From Planctomycetota bacterium (GTDB lineage: Bacteria; Planctomycetota; Phycisphaerae; WQYP01), in assembly GCA_021798635.1 (NCBI GenBank), contig JAJZGH010000114.1, forward strand, positions 1 through 14,702: a DNA stretch of 14,702 nucleotides, in the 5' to 3' direction. Positions 6,764-14,702 of the stretch are shown here, one piece after another. Every line of letters begins with the position of its first letter. Within the stretch, counting starts at the first letter, position 1. The position numbers and the translations under genes were made by a program. The notes under the pieces were generated by a model. It saw nothing but the letters and a program-made list of their open reading frames with translations, was not told where the DNA came from and made no database searches.

Positions 6764-6934
6764 CCAAAAATCACGCGGCGGCATCCGACGATTACTCGGA
6801 CAGGCCCCGAGGCCCATTTCTGCGAGCAACTCAACACTGCCACATTAAGCTGATGCCATCGCGATTACAGACGGCAGCCAATATGCCCTCTAATAGCCAG
6901 ATGGAGTTTAGGTCATTGCTAACTCAACCGGGCC
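6764..6934. other. Spacer with no recognised feature
   Basis: This stretch between the tandem repeats and the stop of the minus-strand PEP-CTERM gene shows no credible gene and no hairpin followed by a T-run on either strand. A terminator for that gene is not evident. Confidence 0.5.
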
Positions 6935-9900
6935 TTACGCCGATGCCTTCCGTCGGCGAACCAACAGCATCAATCCCGCGCCGACCGCCGCTAATTCCAG
7001 GCACGCCGGCTCCGGGGTGGTCACGGTCAAGAGGCCGCCGGAGTTAAGATCGCTGGTATTCCATTGCAAATTGCCGGAAAGGGTCGGCAGGTCCAAGGTA
7101 TTGAAAGTGCCAAGGATACTGGGCGGGTCAATCAGTTGGAAAGTCTGGCCCAGGGTGGGCGTAAACCCATTGATCAGTTGCACGGTCAATGTCCCGCCCA
7201 GCCGAGCACTGCCGGCAATCACGAGTTGATCGTACCCACTGCCTGCGGTTGTTCCGCCGATCTGCATGACCAGGTTATTGGCGGACTGCAGAACCACGTT
7301 GCCGGCAAATGTTTCCTTGACCGGATCGCCTGGCGACAACGTCCCGTCGAAGAATGCCGTTCCCGCACCCGTTACACTGCCCGCGCCGGAATAGGTGGCC
7401 GTAAACACGGCAGCCGAACCCGTATCAATGGTAATGATTCCGGCGTTGGCCACGTTTCCGCTGAACAGGACATTTCCTGCACCGGATACATGTACCAGCC
7501 CAGTGGCATTGTTCTCAACCGGCGCGGAAATCGTTGCCCCCCCCACCGCAAAAATCGTCCCGGTGTTGCTGATGGTTCCCGGACCGGCCAGTGCGCCGGT
7601 GCCGCTGATCGAGATAATACCCGCGTTGCTGCTGTTGGCACCACTGGCTGAGAGTAAAGCATCGGCCAGCAGATTTATCGTGCCATTGGCCGCCACGGTT
7701 ACTGACTGGGCATCAATCTGGCCTGCTGTATTTATATTAGCCACGGAGGCCCCACCGGTGGCCGACCCCACCGTCAAGGCACCGGCATCCATAACCGCGC
7801 CGCCATCCACGGTCAGAAAGACCGGCGTGGTTGCGTTCGATGCAGATGCTGCCACTGTCACGGCACCGGCTTGTATATGCTGCGTGCCTTGGGCATCAAA
7901 CGTGCCGTTGGAGATGGTAATCGGCCCGGATGTTATGCCGCCGCCAAAATCGAAAAATGCCGCCCCGGCCCCGTTAACCACGATACCACCGCCGTTAAGC
8001 GTTCCGCTGGAATCCAATTCCAGCGAGCCTCCGCCCACGGTGGTAACGCCCGTAAACGAATTTTCACCGGTTAACGTCAGCGCACCAGACCCCAGTTTTA
8101 CAATACTTCCGCCTGTCCCACCGCCCAGACCGCCATCCCGAATAGAACCGCCGAATGTGTCCGCACCGGTATTGGTAATCACCAGCGTCCGGCTTCCCAA
8201 GTTTACGCCGCCTGATCCGGCCAACCCGTTGATGTTAACATTGCTGCTCGACGAAGCTTCTGAGATGTCAAATGCACCGTTCGACGCCACATATACACCG
8301 CTGGATGTTGCCATTTCCCTGCCCGCCAGGCCCGCTACAGCCAGCGTTCCGCCAAGAACCTGGGTCTGGCCGGTGTAGGTTGTGGGGATCAGCGGGGAAA
8401 TTGCGGACCAGATGAGCGTGCCCGGCCCCTGGTACACCAGACCGCCGGTTCCAATCCGAGCCCCGGAAATAATACCGTTCAATGTTGAATTTGAACCGGC
8501 AGCGGCACCCAGCGAAATGGATGCTGTTCCGGCGGCCACGGTCAGGTTCAGTGAACTGGTGTAGTTGTTAAACTGAAGCGTGCCGCCATTAAAATCGATC
8601 GGCTGGCCCCTTACCTGTCCATCGCTTCCGATTGCCAGAACACCACCGTTCAGGATAAACGACCCGCCACCAAATGCGCCGGTGGATGTTTCCAACATGC
8701 CGCCGTTCACCGTTGTGCTTCCTTCGTAAGTATTCACGCCCGCAAGGATCAGCGTACCGGGGCCATTGTAAACCAAGCCTATGGGGCCGGTTATTGCACC
8801 ACTAAGCGTAGATGGCGCGCCAAGCGCAGCGCCCAATGAAATCTGGTTGTTGCTGGCAGACGACGTATTGCCTGCATTAAACGCAAAACTACTATCATAA
8901 TTCTGAAACTGAAATGTTCCGCCGGCAAATAGAATCGAGCTGGTGCCAATTTCCCCATCATTGGTGACCGCCAGAACGCCGGAATTTATCTTGGTTTGTC
9001 CCGAATAAACGCTTGCACCCGCAAGGATCAGCGTTCCGGGACCATTGTAAATCAGCCCGGTTCCACCTATTTCCCCATTGTACGTGGAAGCCATGCCGGT
9101 CGCAGCTCCCAGCGAAACTGCGGTTGCGCCGCCGGAGGATGTTGTCAGTTCCGGTGAGGCCGAAGTGGAAAAGTTGTCGAGCTGCAGTGTTCCGCCATAA
9201 AAACCGATGGTGAGTTGGCCTGGGGTCCAGCCTCCGAGGGCCGCATCGCTTGTGGCCGCCAAGGTCCCGCTCTCCAAACTGATAACCCTAAGCTCTTGGC
9301 TTGGGTCGCCGGCAAGGACACTATCCCCCGCCAAGGTCAATACGCCTTTGCCGGTTCCGCTTGTGTCCTGAACGCTGAATCCATAACCGGTCACCTGGCC
9401 ATTCAACACAACACTGTGCCCAAATGTATCAATTACGCCGAAGGTGGAAATGCTATCAACATTCTCGCTGGTAGTGATGTCGGCGAGCGGTCGCAGGACC
9501 GGACTGAGGCCAACTAGAGTGATAACAGAGTTTGCGTTGCCCGCAGAGTACGCCCCAAGCGACTGTGTTGACGTTACTTCCACGGTCCCGCCAATTCCCA
9601 AGCCACCCGTAAAAGTGTTATCGCCGCTTAACTTCCAAGCTCCAGCTGAAGCGTATACGCCCACCGATCCGCCATTGCTTCCATCGGTGATATTCCCGCT
9701 GATGGTCTGAACGCCGGCATTGACTCCCGCCAATTGCAATCGCTGGTAGGCCCCGCTTGCCGCCGTTCCGGTGATGTTCCCAATGCTCATTAATGCGGTA
9801 GCTGTGCTTGAATTATTTTGAAGCAGTAGCTCCGGTTGTGTGCTGTTAAGGTTGAAGGTGCCGTTGATCAGAATCGGCGCGGCAATTGTCTGGCTGGCAG

Positions 9901-10243
9901 TGTCTGTGGCGGTCATTTCAATATAGCCGCCGGAACTCATGTTAAGGGCATAGCCGCCCGCTGCGCCAATCGTATAGCCTGCCGCAGATGCGGTGTTAAA
10001 CTCGATGCCATCCGCGGGCGTAGTGGCGGTCAGCGCCACATTCGTTCCCGCACCGCTGCCGTTAAACAGCGCCACGTCACCTGCACCAGGGGTTTGTGTA
10101 AACCAGGCGTGGCTTGCATTCCACGACTCGTTATTGGCGCCAAACCAAGTCTCCGTTGTCGCAGTTGCGTGGCCCGCCGCCGCGGCCCCTGCGGCCGCAA
10201 CCATAAACGCCGCCAAAATCCGCCGATTTTTGTATACAGTCAT
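6935..10243 (-). CDS. Secreted beta-strand-repeat protein with PEP-CTERM tail
   Basis: This 1102-residue exported protein is probably a surface or matrix structural component. The signal peptide is MTVYKNRRILAAFMVAAAGA and onward to HATA (about 1-28). The body is a low-complexity Gly/Ser/Thr/Ala beta-solenoid. At least four autotransporter-associated beta-strand repeats (PATR type) occur near 395-430, 488-520, 600-640 and 713-745, of the form GLVYNGPGTLILAGVNTYEG. A terminal cap near 1003-1073 reads GYDQLVIAGSARLGGTLTV. The tail (1076-1102) has TPEP, a hydrophobic segment (LELAAVGAGLMLLV) and RRRK: a PEP-CTERM sorting signal, cut by an exosortase. There is no outer-membrane autotransporter barrel. 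The start at 10243 is set by AGGAG 7 nt upstream; the longer frame from 10291 would add 16 residues ahead of a good signal peptide. It is divergent from the Gly-rich PEP-CTERM gene. Confidence 0.9.
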   Translation of the reverse strand: MTVYKNRRILAAFMVAAAGAAAAGHATATTETWFGANNESWNASHAWFTQTPGAGDVALFNGSGAGTNVALTATTPADGIEFNTASAAGYTIGAAGGYALNMSSGGYIEMTATDTASQTIAAPILINGTFNLNSTQPELLLQNNSSTATALMSIGNITGTAASGAYQRLQLAGVNAGVQTISGNITDGSNGGSVGVYASAGAWKLSGDNTFTGGLGIGGTVEVTSTQSLGAYSAGNANSVITLVGLSPVLRPLADITTSENVDSISTFGVIDTFGHSVVLNGQVTGYGFSVQDTSGTGKGVLTLAGDSVLAGDPSQELRVISLESGTLAATSDAALGGWTPGQLTIGFYGGTLQLDNFSTSASPELTTSSGGATAVSLGAATGMASTYNGEIGGTGLIYNGPGTLILAGASVYSGQTKINSGVLAVTNDGEIGTSSILFAGGTFQFQNYDSSFAFNAGNTSSASNNQISLGAALGAPSTLSGAITGPIGLVYNGPGTLILAGVNTYEGSTTVNGGMLETSTGAFGGGSFILNGGVLAIGSDGQVRGQPIDFNGGTLQFNNYTSSLNLTVAAGTASISLGAAAGSNSTLNGIISGARIGTGGLVYQGPGTLIWSAISPLIPTTYTGQTQVLGGTLAVAGLAGREMATSSGVYVASNGAFDISEASSSSNVNINGLAGSGGVNLGSRTLVITNTGADTFGGSIRDGGLGGGTGGSIVKLGSGALTLTGENSFTGVTTVGGGSLELDSSGTLNGGGIVVNGAGAAFFDFGGGITSGPITISNGTFDAQGTQHIQAGAVTVAASASNATTPVFLTVDGGAVMDAGALTVGSATGGASVANINTAGQIDAQSVTVAANGTINLLADALLSASGANSSNAGIISISGTGALAGPGTISNTGTIFAVGGATISAPVENNATGLVHVSGAGNVLFSGNVANAGIITIDTGSAAVFTATYSGAGSVTGAGTAFFDGTLSPGDPVKETFAGNVVLQSANNLVMQIGGTTAGSGYDQLVIAGSARLGGTLTVQLINGFTPTLGQTFQLIDPPSILGTFNTLDLPTLSGNLQWNTSDLNSGGLLTVTTPEPACLELAAVGAGLMLLVRRRKASA

Positions 10244-10291
10244 GGTAGCTCTCCTAAAAAAGTAGTGGTCCGGCAAAGACAATTTCGCCAT

Positions 10292-10306
10292 GTCCGAGAA
10301 AGTTTA
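10292..10306 (-). promoter_or_regulatory. Shared PEP-CTERM upstream motif, minus-strand copy
   Basis: On the minus strand this reads TAAACTTTCTCGGAC, 48 nt before the ATG at 10243. It matches 13 of 15 positions of the motif upstream of the two Gly-rich genes. It could be a promoter element or activator site common to the three genes. Confidence 0.4.
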
Positions 10307-10326
10307 AGCCATGATTTTTTTTTCCG

Positions 10327-10361
10327 CAATTGGCCTGAACAGGCCAATTGTTTTTGTTTTA
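10327..10361 (+). promoter_or_regulatory. Terminator-like palindrome upstream of Gly-rich gene A
   Basis: CAATTGGCCTG and CAGGCCAATTG (11-bp perfect arms around AA; 10327-10350) are followed on the plus strand by TTTTTGTTTT (10351-10360). That is the shape of an intrinsic terminator: a 10-bp stem, a GAAC loop and a U-rich tract. It lies ahead of the gene, about 114 nt before the ATG, and recurs ahead of the paralogue. It could be an insulator against read-through, an attenuator, or a dyad operator. Confidence 0.6.
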
Positions 10362-10549
10362 TCGGTCAGTAAACTTTATCCGACGCTGCCACCCGACTTT
10401 TTGGTTTGTTTTACAACAGCCACCGGATGCAGCAAGGGAGTCACAATTACAAGGAGCTTTGCCATGGTTAACTGGAAAAAACAGATTTTACTGGCTGCAG
10501 TCGCGGCGATTGCGGGTACGTGCGGGGCCGGCCTGAATGCGGTCCGGGC
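10329..10549 (+). repeat. Duplicated control region and signal-peptide block, copy 1
   Basis: This is nearly identical to 13098-13319. The shared block covers the palindrome, T-run, TAAACTTT motif, the GCTGCCACCCG and TTTGTTTTACAACAGCCACCG segments, AAGGAGCTT, and the first ~28 codons. Beyond the signal peptide the copies diverge quickly. A segmental duplication with an offset of about 2.77 kb explains the pattern. Confidence 0.85.
10370..10384 (+). promoter_or_regulatory. Shared PEP-CTERM upstream motif, gene A copy
   Basis: TAAACTTTATCCGAC lies 79 nt before the ATG at 10464 and about 10 nt after the T-run of the palindrome. It is identical to the copy at 13139-13153 and similar to the minus-strand copy at 10292-10306. 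Confidence 0.45.
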
Positions 10550-12560
10550 GACGACCTATGACTTTAATACAACGGCTGGGACGCTCAACGGTTCGAACGG
10601 CACCCAGATTTTCGGCGGCAGTTTTGCGGAACAGCTTAGAGGCGGAATCGCGACGTACACGTTTGACACCAACGTTGAATTTCAGGCCGGGGACGTTATT
10701 AACGTCTCCGGGACTAACCCGCTGGATATTGTCTCTTACAATGATATTGTCATTACAGGCGGTGTTACGATTAATGTATCCGCGAGCGGAAATTATGGCG
10801 TAGCCGGTGGTGGAAATGGCGGCCCGGGCGGCGGTGGTGGCGTCGGTGGTGCCGGTGGCGTTCCGGCGCTTCCAACAGATCCCTCAATCCTTCGATTTGA
10901 CCCCTACAGCGGAGGAATCGGCGGCCCCGGGGGCTCGCTCTATTCGGATGGATCTCCTGGTGCCGATGGTACCTCAACCCCCCAATACGCAGGCAATCCG
11001 GGCAGCACAGCAGGATTCGGTGAAAACGGCCTGCCTGGCGGAGCGGGGACTAATAATGCGGCAAATTCGACCGGCGGCGCAGGCGGCACGAACGCTGGAG
11101 CAGGTGGCGCTGTAGGCATCAATGGCAATGGCGGCGCGGGCGGTCTAGGCGCTCAGTACACGGGTGTCTTCAGTCCTATTACCAGCGCTGTACAAGGGGG
11201 AAATGGGGGTTATGGCAAGACCGGTTACACCGGCCAAGTCGGTGCCAACGGCTTTGGTGGTACAGACGGTTCGAATACCGCCAGTGGTTTGATTCTTAGC
11301 GCAGGGGGTGGAGGAGCGGGCGGTGGCGGGGGTCAGGGTGGCGGCGGTGGCGGCGCGGGTGGTGAAGGTGGTGGCGGCGGCGGGGGCGGGGGTGGAGCGG
11401 GAGGCGCTGGTGCGACTGGGGATGCCGGCGGTGCAGGCGGCGCCGGAGGGTTGGGCGGTGCCGGGGCTGCAGGTGGGAGCGGCGGTGCTGGAGGAGTTGG
11501 CGGAGGCGGAGGCGGTGCTCTTGAACTGCAGGCGATGGGACGCCTTACCGTCGCCGGAAATCTCTTATCTACGGGAGCGTCCGGCGGAGGCGGTGGTACG
11601 TCCGGGGCCACGGGCAGGCCAGGGGCCGGCGGAAGTGGCACAAGCGGACTTCTCGGAGGAACTAACAGCTCATCCTCCTATGCGGATGGTGCGTACGGCG
11701 GAAACGGTAGTCCTGGAGGCTATGGCGGCGCGGGCGGCGCGGGCGGGCTAGGCAGCAGTGGCGGAGCCGGGGCCGGCGGAACCATTATGCTGGTTGGTTC
11801 CGTGGTCAATGCCTACGGTGCGAGCATCAACACTTCCGGCGGTGATGGCAGCCGAGGCTCCAATGGCCGATTTGTCGTCGGCGCTGACAGCTCGACCCTG
11901 ACGGGAGCCACTGTCACCGGAGCCCGTCCCGACATGTATTCCGGCCCCACCGAAGTCAACAATTACGTGCATGATCCGGCTCCTCCGCAAACTCCCATGA
12001 TCGCGGACCTCGCTGGTGGCGTGGCGGCACCTTATGGTGTCTTGGCTAATTTAACGGCGTCGGATCCATCGGTCACCGGGCTGATGACCAATGCCCCCAA
12101 AAATGCCATGGCGGCGGTTCTGGTCAATGGCACCGGTCTGCCGGGCTATTCGGATAGTTTTCAAAATTACCAATGGGTGTTTCTGGTGAATCTTTCCGGA
12201 AATACGCTTTCGGGATTGTCCATTGGGCTGGGTATTTCAACGTACACCCAGGCGGTTACTCAACAATATCTGACCAACGCGCAGACGGGTAGTTTTGCCA
12301 TCCACAGCGAATATGTAAATCTCAATGCCGGGCAGATATTTGCTTTTCTCGCCCCCACCGCCGATATAAACTCGGAGTTTCTAACCGCGTCAGCCACCGG
12401 AGCTACCACGCTGCAATTCCAGCCGGGATTTGAAGTTGGCAATGTCGGCTATCTTGTGGCAAACCCGTCATCTGTTCCCGAGCCAGGCAGTCTGGTTCTG
12501 GCGTTGGCCTGTGGATCGTTGCTGCTGCTGAAACGGCGACCGCGCAAGCAGATGAAATAA
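10464..12560 (+). CDS. Gly-rich PEP-CTERM surface protein A
   Basis: This 698-residue exported protein is probably a structural component of the cell surface or extracellular matrix; no enzymatic motif is seen. The signal peptide is MVNWKKQILLAAVAAIAGTC and onward to VRA (about 1-29). An N-terminal beta region with YDFNTTAGTLNG and NVEFQAGDVINVSG follows. Residues ~113-440 are GG/GGA/GGX repeats, densest at 281-351 with a run of ten Gly, resembling PGRS-type stretches. These are interrupted at 352-370 by LELQAMGRLTVAGNLLSTG and closed by GTIMLVGSVVNA. A non-repetitive C-terminal domain (~490-660) has QNYQWVFLVNLSGNTLSG. The tail (671-698) is VPEPGSLVLALACGSLLLLK plus RRPRKQMK, a textbook PEP-CTERM. 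The start at 10464 has AAGGAG 7 nt upstream; the frame extends to 10311, but that part overlaps the control region. Confidence 0.9.
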   Translation: MVNWKKQILLAAVAAIAGTCGAGLNAVRATTYDFNTTAGTLNGSNGTQIFGGSFAEQLRGGIATYTFDTNVEFQAGDVINVSGTNPLDIVSYNDIVITGGVTINVSASGNYGVAGGGNGGPGGGGGVGGAGGVPALPTDPSILRFDPYSGGIGGPGGSLYSDGSPGADGTSTPQYAGNPGSTAGFGENGLPGGAGTNNAANSTGGAGGTNAGAGGAVGINGNGGAGGLGAQYTGVFSPITSAVQGGNGGYGKTGYTGQVGANGFGGTDGSNTASGLILSAGGGGAGGGGGQGGGGGGAGGEGGGGGGGGGGAGGAGATGDAGGAGGAGGLGGAGAAGGSGGAGGVGGGGGGALELQAMGRLTVAGNLLSTGASGGGGGTSGATGRPGAGGSGTSGLLGGTNSSSSYADGAYGGNGSPGGYGGAGGAGGLGSSGGAGAGGTIMLVGSVVNAYGASINTSGGDGSRGSNGRFVVGADSSTLTGATVTGARPDMYSGPTEVNNYVHDPAPPQTPMIADLAGGVAAPYGVLANLTASDPSVTGLMTNAPKNAMAAVLVNGTGLPGYSDSFQNYQWVFLVNLSGNTLSGLSIGLGISTYTQAVTQQYLTNAQTGSFAIHSEYVNLNAGQIFAFLAPTADINSEFLTASATGATTLQFQPGFEVGNVGYLVANPSSVPEPGSLVLALACGSLLLLKRRPRKQMK

Positions 12561-13097
12561 ATTGCTGAGCGCGTATAAAGTGATCTTGGCTTGCGGCATT
12601 CCACCTTGATACCGCCAGAGCACTAACATCTGATTTTGTTGTGATTCCGGCGGAGGCCAGGTGCCTGCGGTACAGCTAATTCCGTTCGCCTCTTTCTCCC
12701 ATTGAGAGACGAACCGAGAGTGCCGCATTCAGGCGTGCCGATTGCGCCAACCTTCATGTTGCGACGTTCGTCGCTGCAAGGGCCGCGTGTCCGCACAATA
12801 ACGATGCGTCTATGTATGGATCAGCGCCGACGCTGCGATGTTATGAACCTTGTTCCGGAGCAGCCAGGATTCTGGCGGCGTAATGGCCGGGATTGCGATT
12901 AGTGGGCAGGGTCCCAGTGAACCGCGACGGACGGACGTGAGCCGTGGGATCCAAACAATCTTTCCGCAGCCAACCCAACGCTGCCGCATTGGGATGATTT
13001 TGCATATTTTGCTTGCGGAAAATATTCGTGATTCGAGGTGGGCGTGACAATTGCCGATGGCCATGGGGTACCTGAAAAACCGCAATCTCGTCCTGTC
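12561..13097. other. Intergenic region between the two Gly-rich genes
   Basis: I see no credible gene here. The short open frames have no ribosome-binding site, and I recognise no family in them. One small perfect dyad, GCGACG-TT-CGTCGC (12761-12774), is present. No terminator follows gene A directly; the first terminator-like structure is at 13098. Confidence 0.5.
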
Positions 13098-13130
13098 ATT
13101 GGCCTGAACAGGCCAATTGTTTTTGTTTTA
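13098..13130 (+). promoter_or_regulatory. Terminator-like palindrome upstream of Gly-rich gene B
   Basis: ATTGGCCTG and CAGGCCAAT (9-bp arms around AA, 13098-13117) are followed by TTTTTGTTTTA (13120-13130). It is the copy of the structure at 10327, two base pairs shorter because the outer base changed (C to T). Here it would stop read-through from gene A into gene B. Confidence 0.6.
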
Positions 13131-13138
13131 TAGGTCCG

Positions 13139-13153
13139 TAAACTTTATCCGAC
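13139..13153 (+). promoter_or_regulatory. Shared PEP-CTERM upstream motif, gene B copy
   Basis: TAAACTTTATCCGAC lies 80 nt before the ATG at 13234, the same spacing as in gene A. Confidence 0.45.
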
Positions 13154-13233
13154 GCTGCCACCCGGTTTTTTTGGTTTGTTTTACAACAGCCACCGATTGC
13201 AGTTTGGGAGACTCACTTTCAAGGAGCTTGGCC

Positions 13234-14702
13234 ATGGTTAACTGGAAGAAACAGATTTTACTGGCTGCAGTCGCGGCGCTTGCGGGTACGTGCGGGGCCG
13301 GCATGAATGCGGTCCGGGCAACTACTTACAATTTTGATACCGCCCGGCGTACACTGAACGGCATCAAGACGGGGGCCGCGTTCGGGGGAGAATTCGGTAC
13401 AGTCTCCCCATTGAACGGGGTCGCTACGTTTACTTTTGACAGCAATGTTGTGTTCCAAGCCGGGGATGTTATTAACGTCCAGGGGAACAACGCACTGCAA
13501 ATTGTTTCCTACAATGATATTGTCATTCCAACCGGCGTTACGATTAATGTGTCAGCAAGCGGATACCAGGCGGTAGCCGGCGGGGGAAATAGCGGGCCTG
13601 GGGGCGGCGGAGGTAACGGTGGTTATGGCGGCGGCGAGGCGATCCCAAACGTCCTGCCAATATTCCGGGCTGTTCCCGACGGGGGAATAGGAGGCCCCGG
13701 GGTAGGGCTTGACTCGAATGGGTCTCCCGGTGCTTTCGGTGGCTCAGGAATTTCCCTTTACGCGGGCAATCCGGGCGGCGCGGCGAGTTCCGGTAGAGCG
13801 GGCAACCTTGGTGGCCCGGGGTTAAACAATACGGCAGAAACGCCTGGCGGCGCAGGCGGGAAGATTGGTGGGGCGGGTGGCCTGGTAGGGGTCAACGGAG
13901 ATGGCGGCGCGGGCGGCCCGGGCGCGTACTACCTGGGTACCACCGGCTACGCCCCCACCGCCGGGGCTGGGGGCACCTCTGGCGGAATCGGTGCCACAGG
14001 GACAGCCGGTGCCAACGGCGTAAATGGTGCAGACGGTTCAAACATAGTAAGTGGTTTGATCCTTAGCGGCGGGATGGGAGGGGCTGGGGGCGGCGGGGGT
14101 CAAGGCGGCGGCGGAGGTGGTGCGGGTGGACAGGGCGGCGGAGGTGGCGGGGGCGGGGGCGGCTATGGGACACTGCTTACGCCTGGTGGCCCGGGTGGAC
14201 GTGGCGGGGCGGGTCGTTTAGGAGGTTCCGGGGCTGCAGGTGGGAAAGGCGGGGCTGGAGGATTTGGCGGCGCTGGAGGTGGTGCTCTTGAGTTGCAGGC
14301 GATGGGCCGGCTCACAGTCGCCGGAAATCTCCTTGCCCAAGGTTCGCTGGGGACAGCAGGAACAGCGTCCGGAGCTACGAGCACGCCGGTGGGCGGTGGC
14401 TCTGGCCGAAGCGGCTTCACTGGGGGCACAACTACCTTTGGCCGTTATGCAAATGGTGCATCCGGTGGAAATGGCGGCAATGGGGGCAATGGTGGTTACG
14501 GTGGCTACGGCGGAACAGGCGGCAACGGGGGGGCCGGGGCCGGCGGAACCATTATGCTGGTTGGTTCGGTGGTCAATGCCAATGGCGCGGGCATCAATAC
14601 TTCCGGCGGTGATGGCTCACCTTTATCCAATGGCCGATTTGTCATCGGTACTGATAGTACGGTACCAACCGGTGCGACTGTCACAGGTGCACAACTGCAG
14701 AT
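13234..14702 (+). CDS. Gly-rich PEP-CTERM-type surface protein B, partial, paralogue of A
   Basis: The frame is open from ATG 13234 to the window edge (489 residues visible, C-terminus missing). The signal peptide differs from that of protein A only by conservative changes: MVNWKKQILLAAVAALAGTC and onward to VRA. The N-terminal domain is similar (VFQAGDVINVQGNNALQIVS, YNDIVIPTGVTINVSASG). The Gly-rich repeats differ in order and length from those of A, while LELQAMGRLTVAGNLL and GTIMLVGSVVNANGAGINTS are nearly unchanged. AAGGAG lies 7 nt before the ATG. The tail that would carry PEP-CTERM lies beyond the window, so sorting is inferred from the paralogue. The pair probably arose by tandem duplication, followed by reshuffling of the Gly repeats. 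Confidence 0.9.
   Translation, partial: MVNWKKQILLAAVAALAGTCGAGMNAVRATTYNFDTARRTLNGIKTGAAFGGEFGTVSPLNGVATFTFDSNVVFQAGDVINVQGNNALQIVSYNDIVIPTGVTINVSASGYQAVAGGGNSGPGGGGGNGGYGGGEAIPNVLPIFRAVPDGGIGGPGVGLDSNGSPGAFGGSGISLYAGNPGGAASSGRAGNLGGPGLNNTAETPGGAGGKIGGAGGLVGVNGDGGAGGPGAYYLGTTGYAPTAGAGGTSGGIGATGTAGANGVNGADGSNIVSGLILSGGMGGAGGGGGQGGGGGGAGGQGGGGGGGGGGYGTLLTPGGPGGRGGAGRLGGSGAAGGKGGAGGFGGAGGGALELQAMGRLTVAGNLLAQGSLGTAGTASGATSTPVGGGSGRSGFTGGTTTFGRYANGASGGNGGNGGNGGYGGYGGTGGNGGAGAGGTIMLVGSVVNANGAGINTSGGDGSPLSNGRFVIGTDSTVPTGATVTGAQLQ

Larger units (their letters stand above)
13098..13319 (+). repeat. Duplicated control region and signal-peptide block, copy 2
   Basis: This is the partner of 10329-10549. 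The differences are scattered substitutions (for example ATCGGTCAG against ATAGGTCCG) and small indels. The start codon and ribosome-binding site are kept in register. Confidence 0.85.

Noticed and set aside
7395..8378. 327-codon open frame on the plus strand, rich in Pro/Ala/Val
   Set aside because: It is antisense to the PEP-CTERM beta-strand-repeat gene; its composition is the mirror of that gene's Gly/Ser/Thr codons, and no ribosome-binding site or signal supports it.
10311..10463. N-terminal extension of Gly-rich protein A
   Set aside because: This part overlaps the palindrome and shared motif; the ATG at 10464 has a perfect ribosome-binding site and begins a signal peptide shared with the paralogue.
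11333..11641. Minus-strand open frame encoding poly-Pro
   Set aside because: It is a shadow of the Gly-rich tract (GGC/GGN read backwards gives Pro/Ala codons); no start signal. The same applies to 14163-14429 in gene B.
12761..12774. GCGACG-TT-CGTCGC dyad and its likeness to GCGACGTTC at 2030
   Set aside because: It is short and GC-rich in an intergenic region with no nearby start codon; chance is a sufficient explanation.
12810..13099. Minus-strand open frames of 66-91 codons between the Gly-rich genes
   Set aside because: Three overlapping frames exist in the same stretch, none with a ribosome-binding site, signal peptide or family motif that I recognise.

Overview
The window looks like chromosomal DNA of a planctomycete, most likely of the Phycisphaerae type. 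The grounds are three secreted proteins with Gly-rich or beta-strand-repeat architecture that end in PEP-CTERM sorting tails, a Tat-exported GH130-type sugar enzyme, and the general style of the isoleucyl-tRNA synthetase. This assignment is inference. There is no rRNA, tRNA or CRISPR array.

Layout. (1) Positions 1-1969, minus strand: a two-gene sugar unit, with an exported GH130-family enzyme followed by an MFS sugar porter that runs off the left edge. A 7-bp inverted repeat with a 14-bp spacer lies just upstream and may be an operator. (2) Positions 2163-2734, plus strand: a Phd/YefM-RelE toxin-antitoxin pair with a near-consensus promoter. (3) Positions 2735-3613: a gene graveyard. It holds the C-terminal helix-turn-helix end of an AraC-family regulator (plus strand) and, converging on it, the remnant of a probable beta-propeller glycosidase-like protein (minus strand). 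The second remnant is split by a 270-bp MITE-like element with perfect 32-bp terminal inverted repeats. (4) Positions 3614-6517: a complete ileS, followed by three imperfect tandem repeats of about 90 bp rich in hairpins. (5) Positions 6935-14702: a PEP-CTERM cluster. A 1102-residue beta-strand-repeat protein on the minus strand is divergent from a 698-residue Gly-rich protein on the plus strand. A tandem paralogue of the latter follows and is cut by the right edge.

How the parts relate. The GH130 enzyme and porter would release and import a sugar, probably a mannoside or related glycoside. The dead AraC-type regulator and dead propeller gene next to them suggest a once larger saccharide-use locus, interrupted by the toxin-antitoxin cassette and the MITE. 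The PEP-CTERM genes share a 15-bp upstream motif (TAAACTTT-[AC]TC[CG]GAC). The two Gly-rich paralogues also share a terminator-like palindrome and a nearly identical leader and signal peptide, so the duplication carried the control region along. The exosortase that would process these tails is not in the window.
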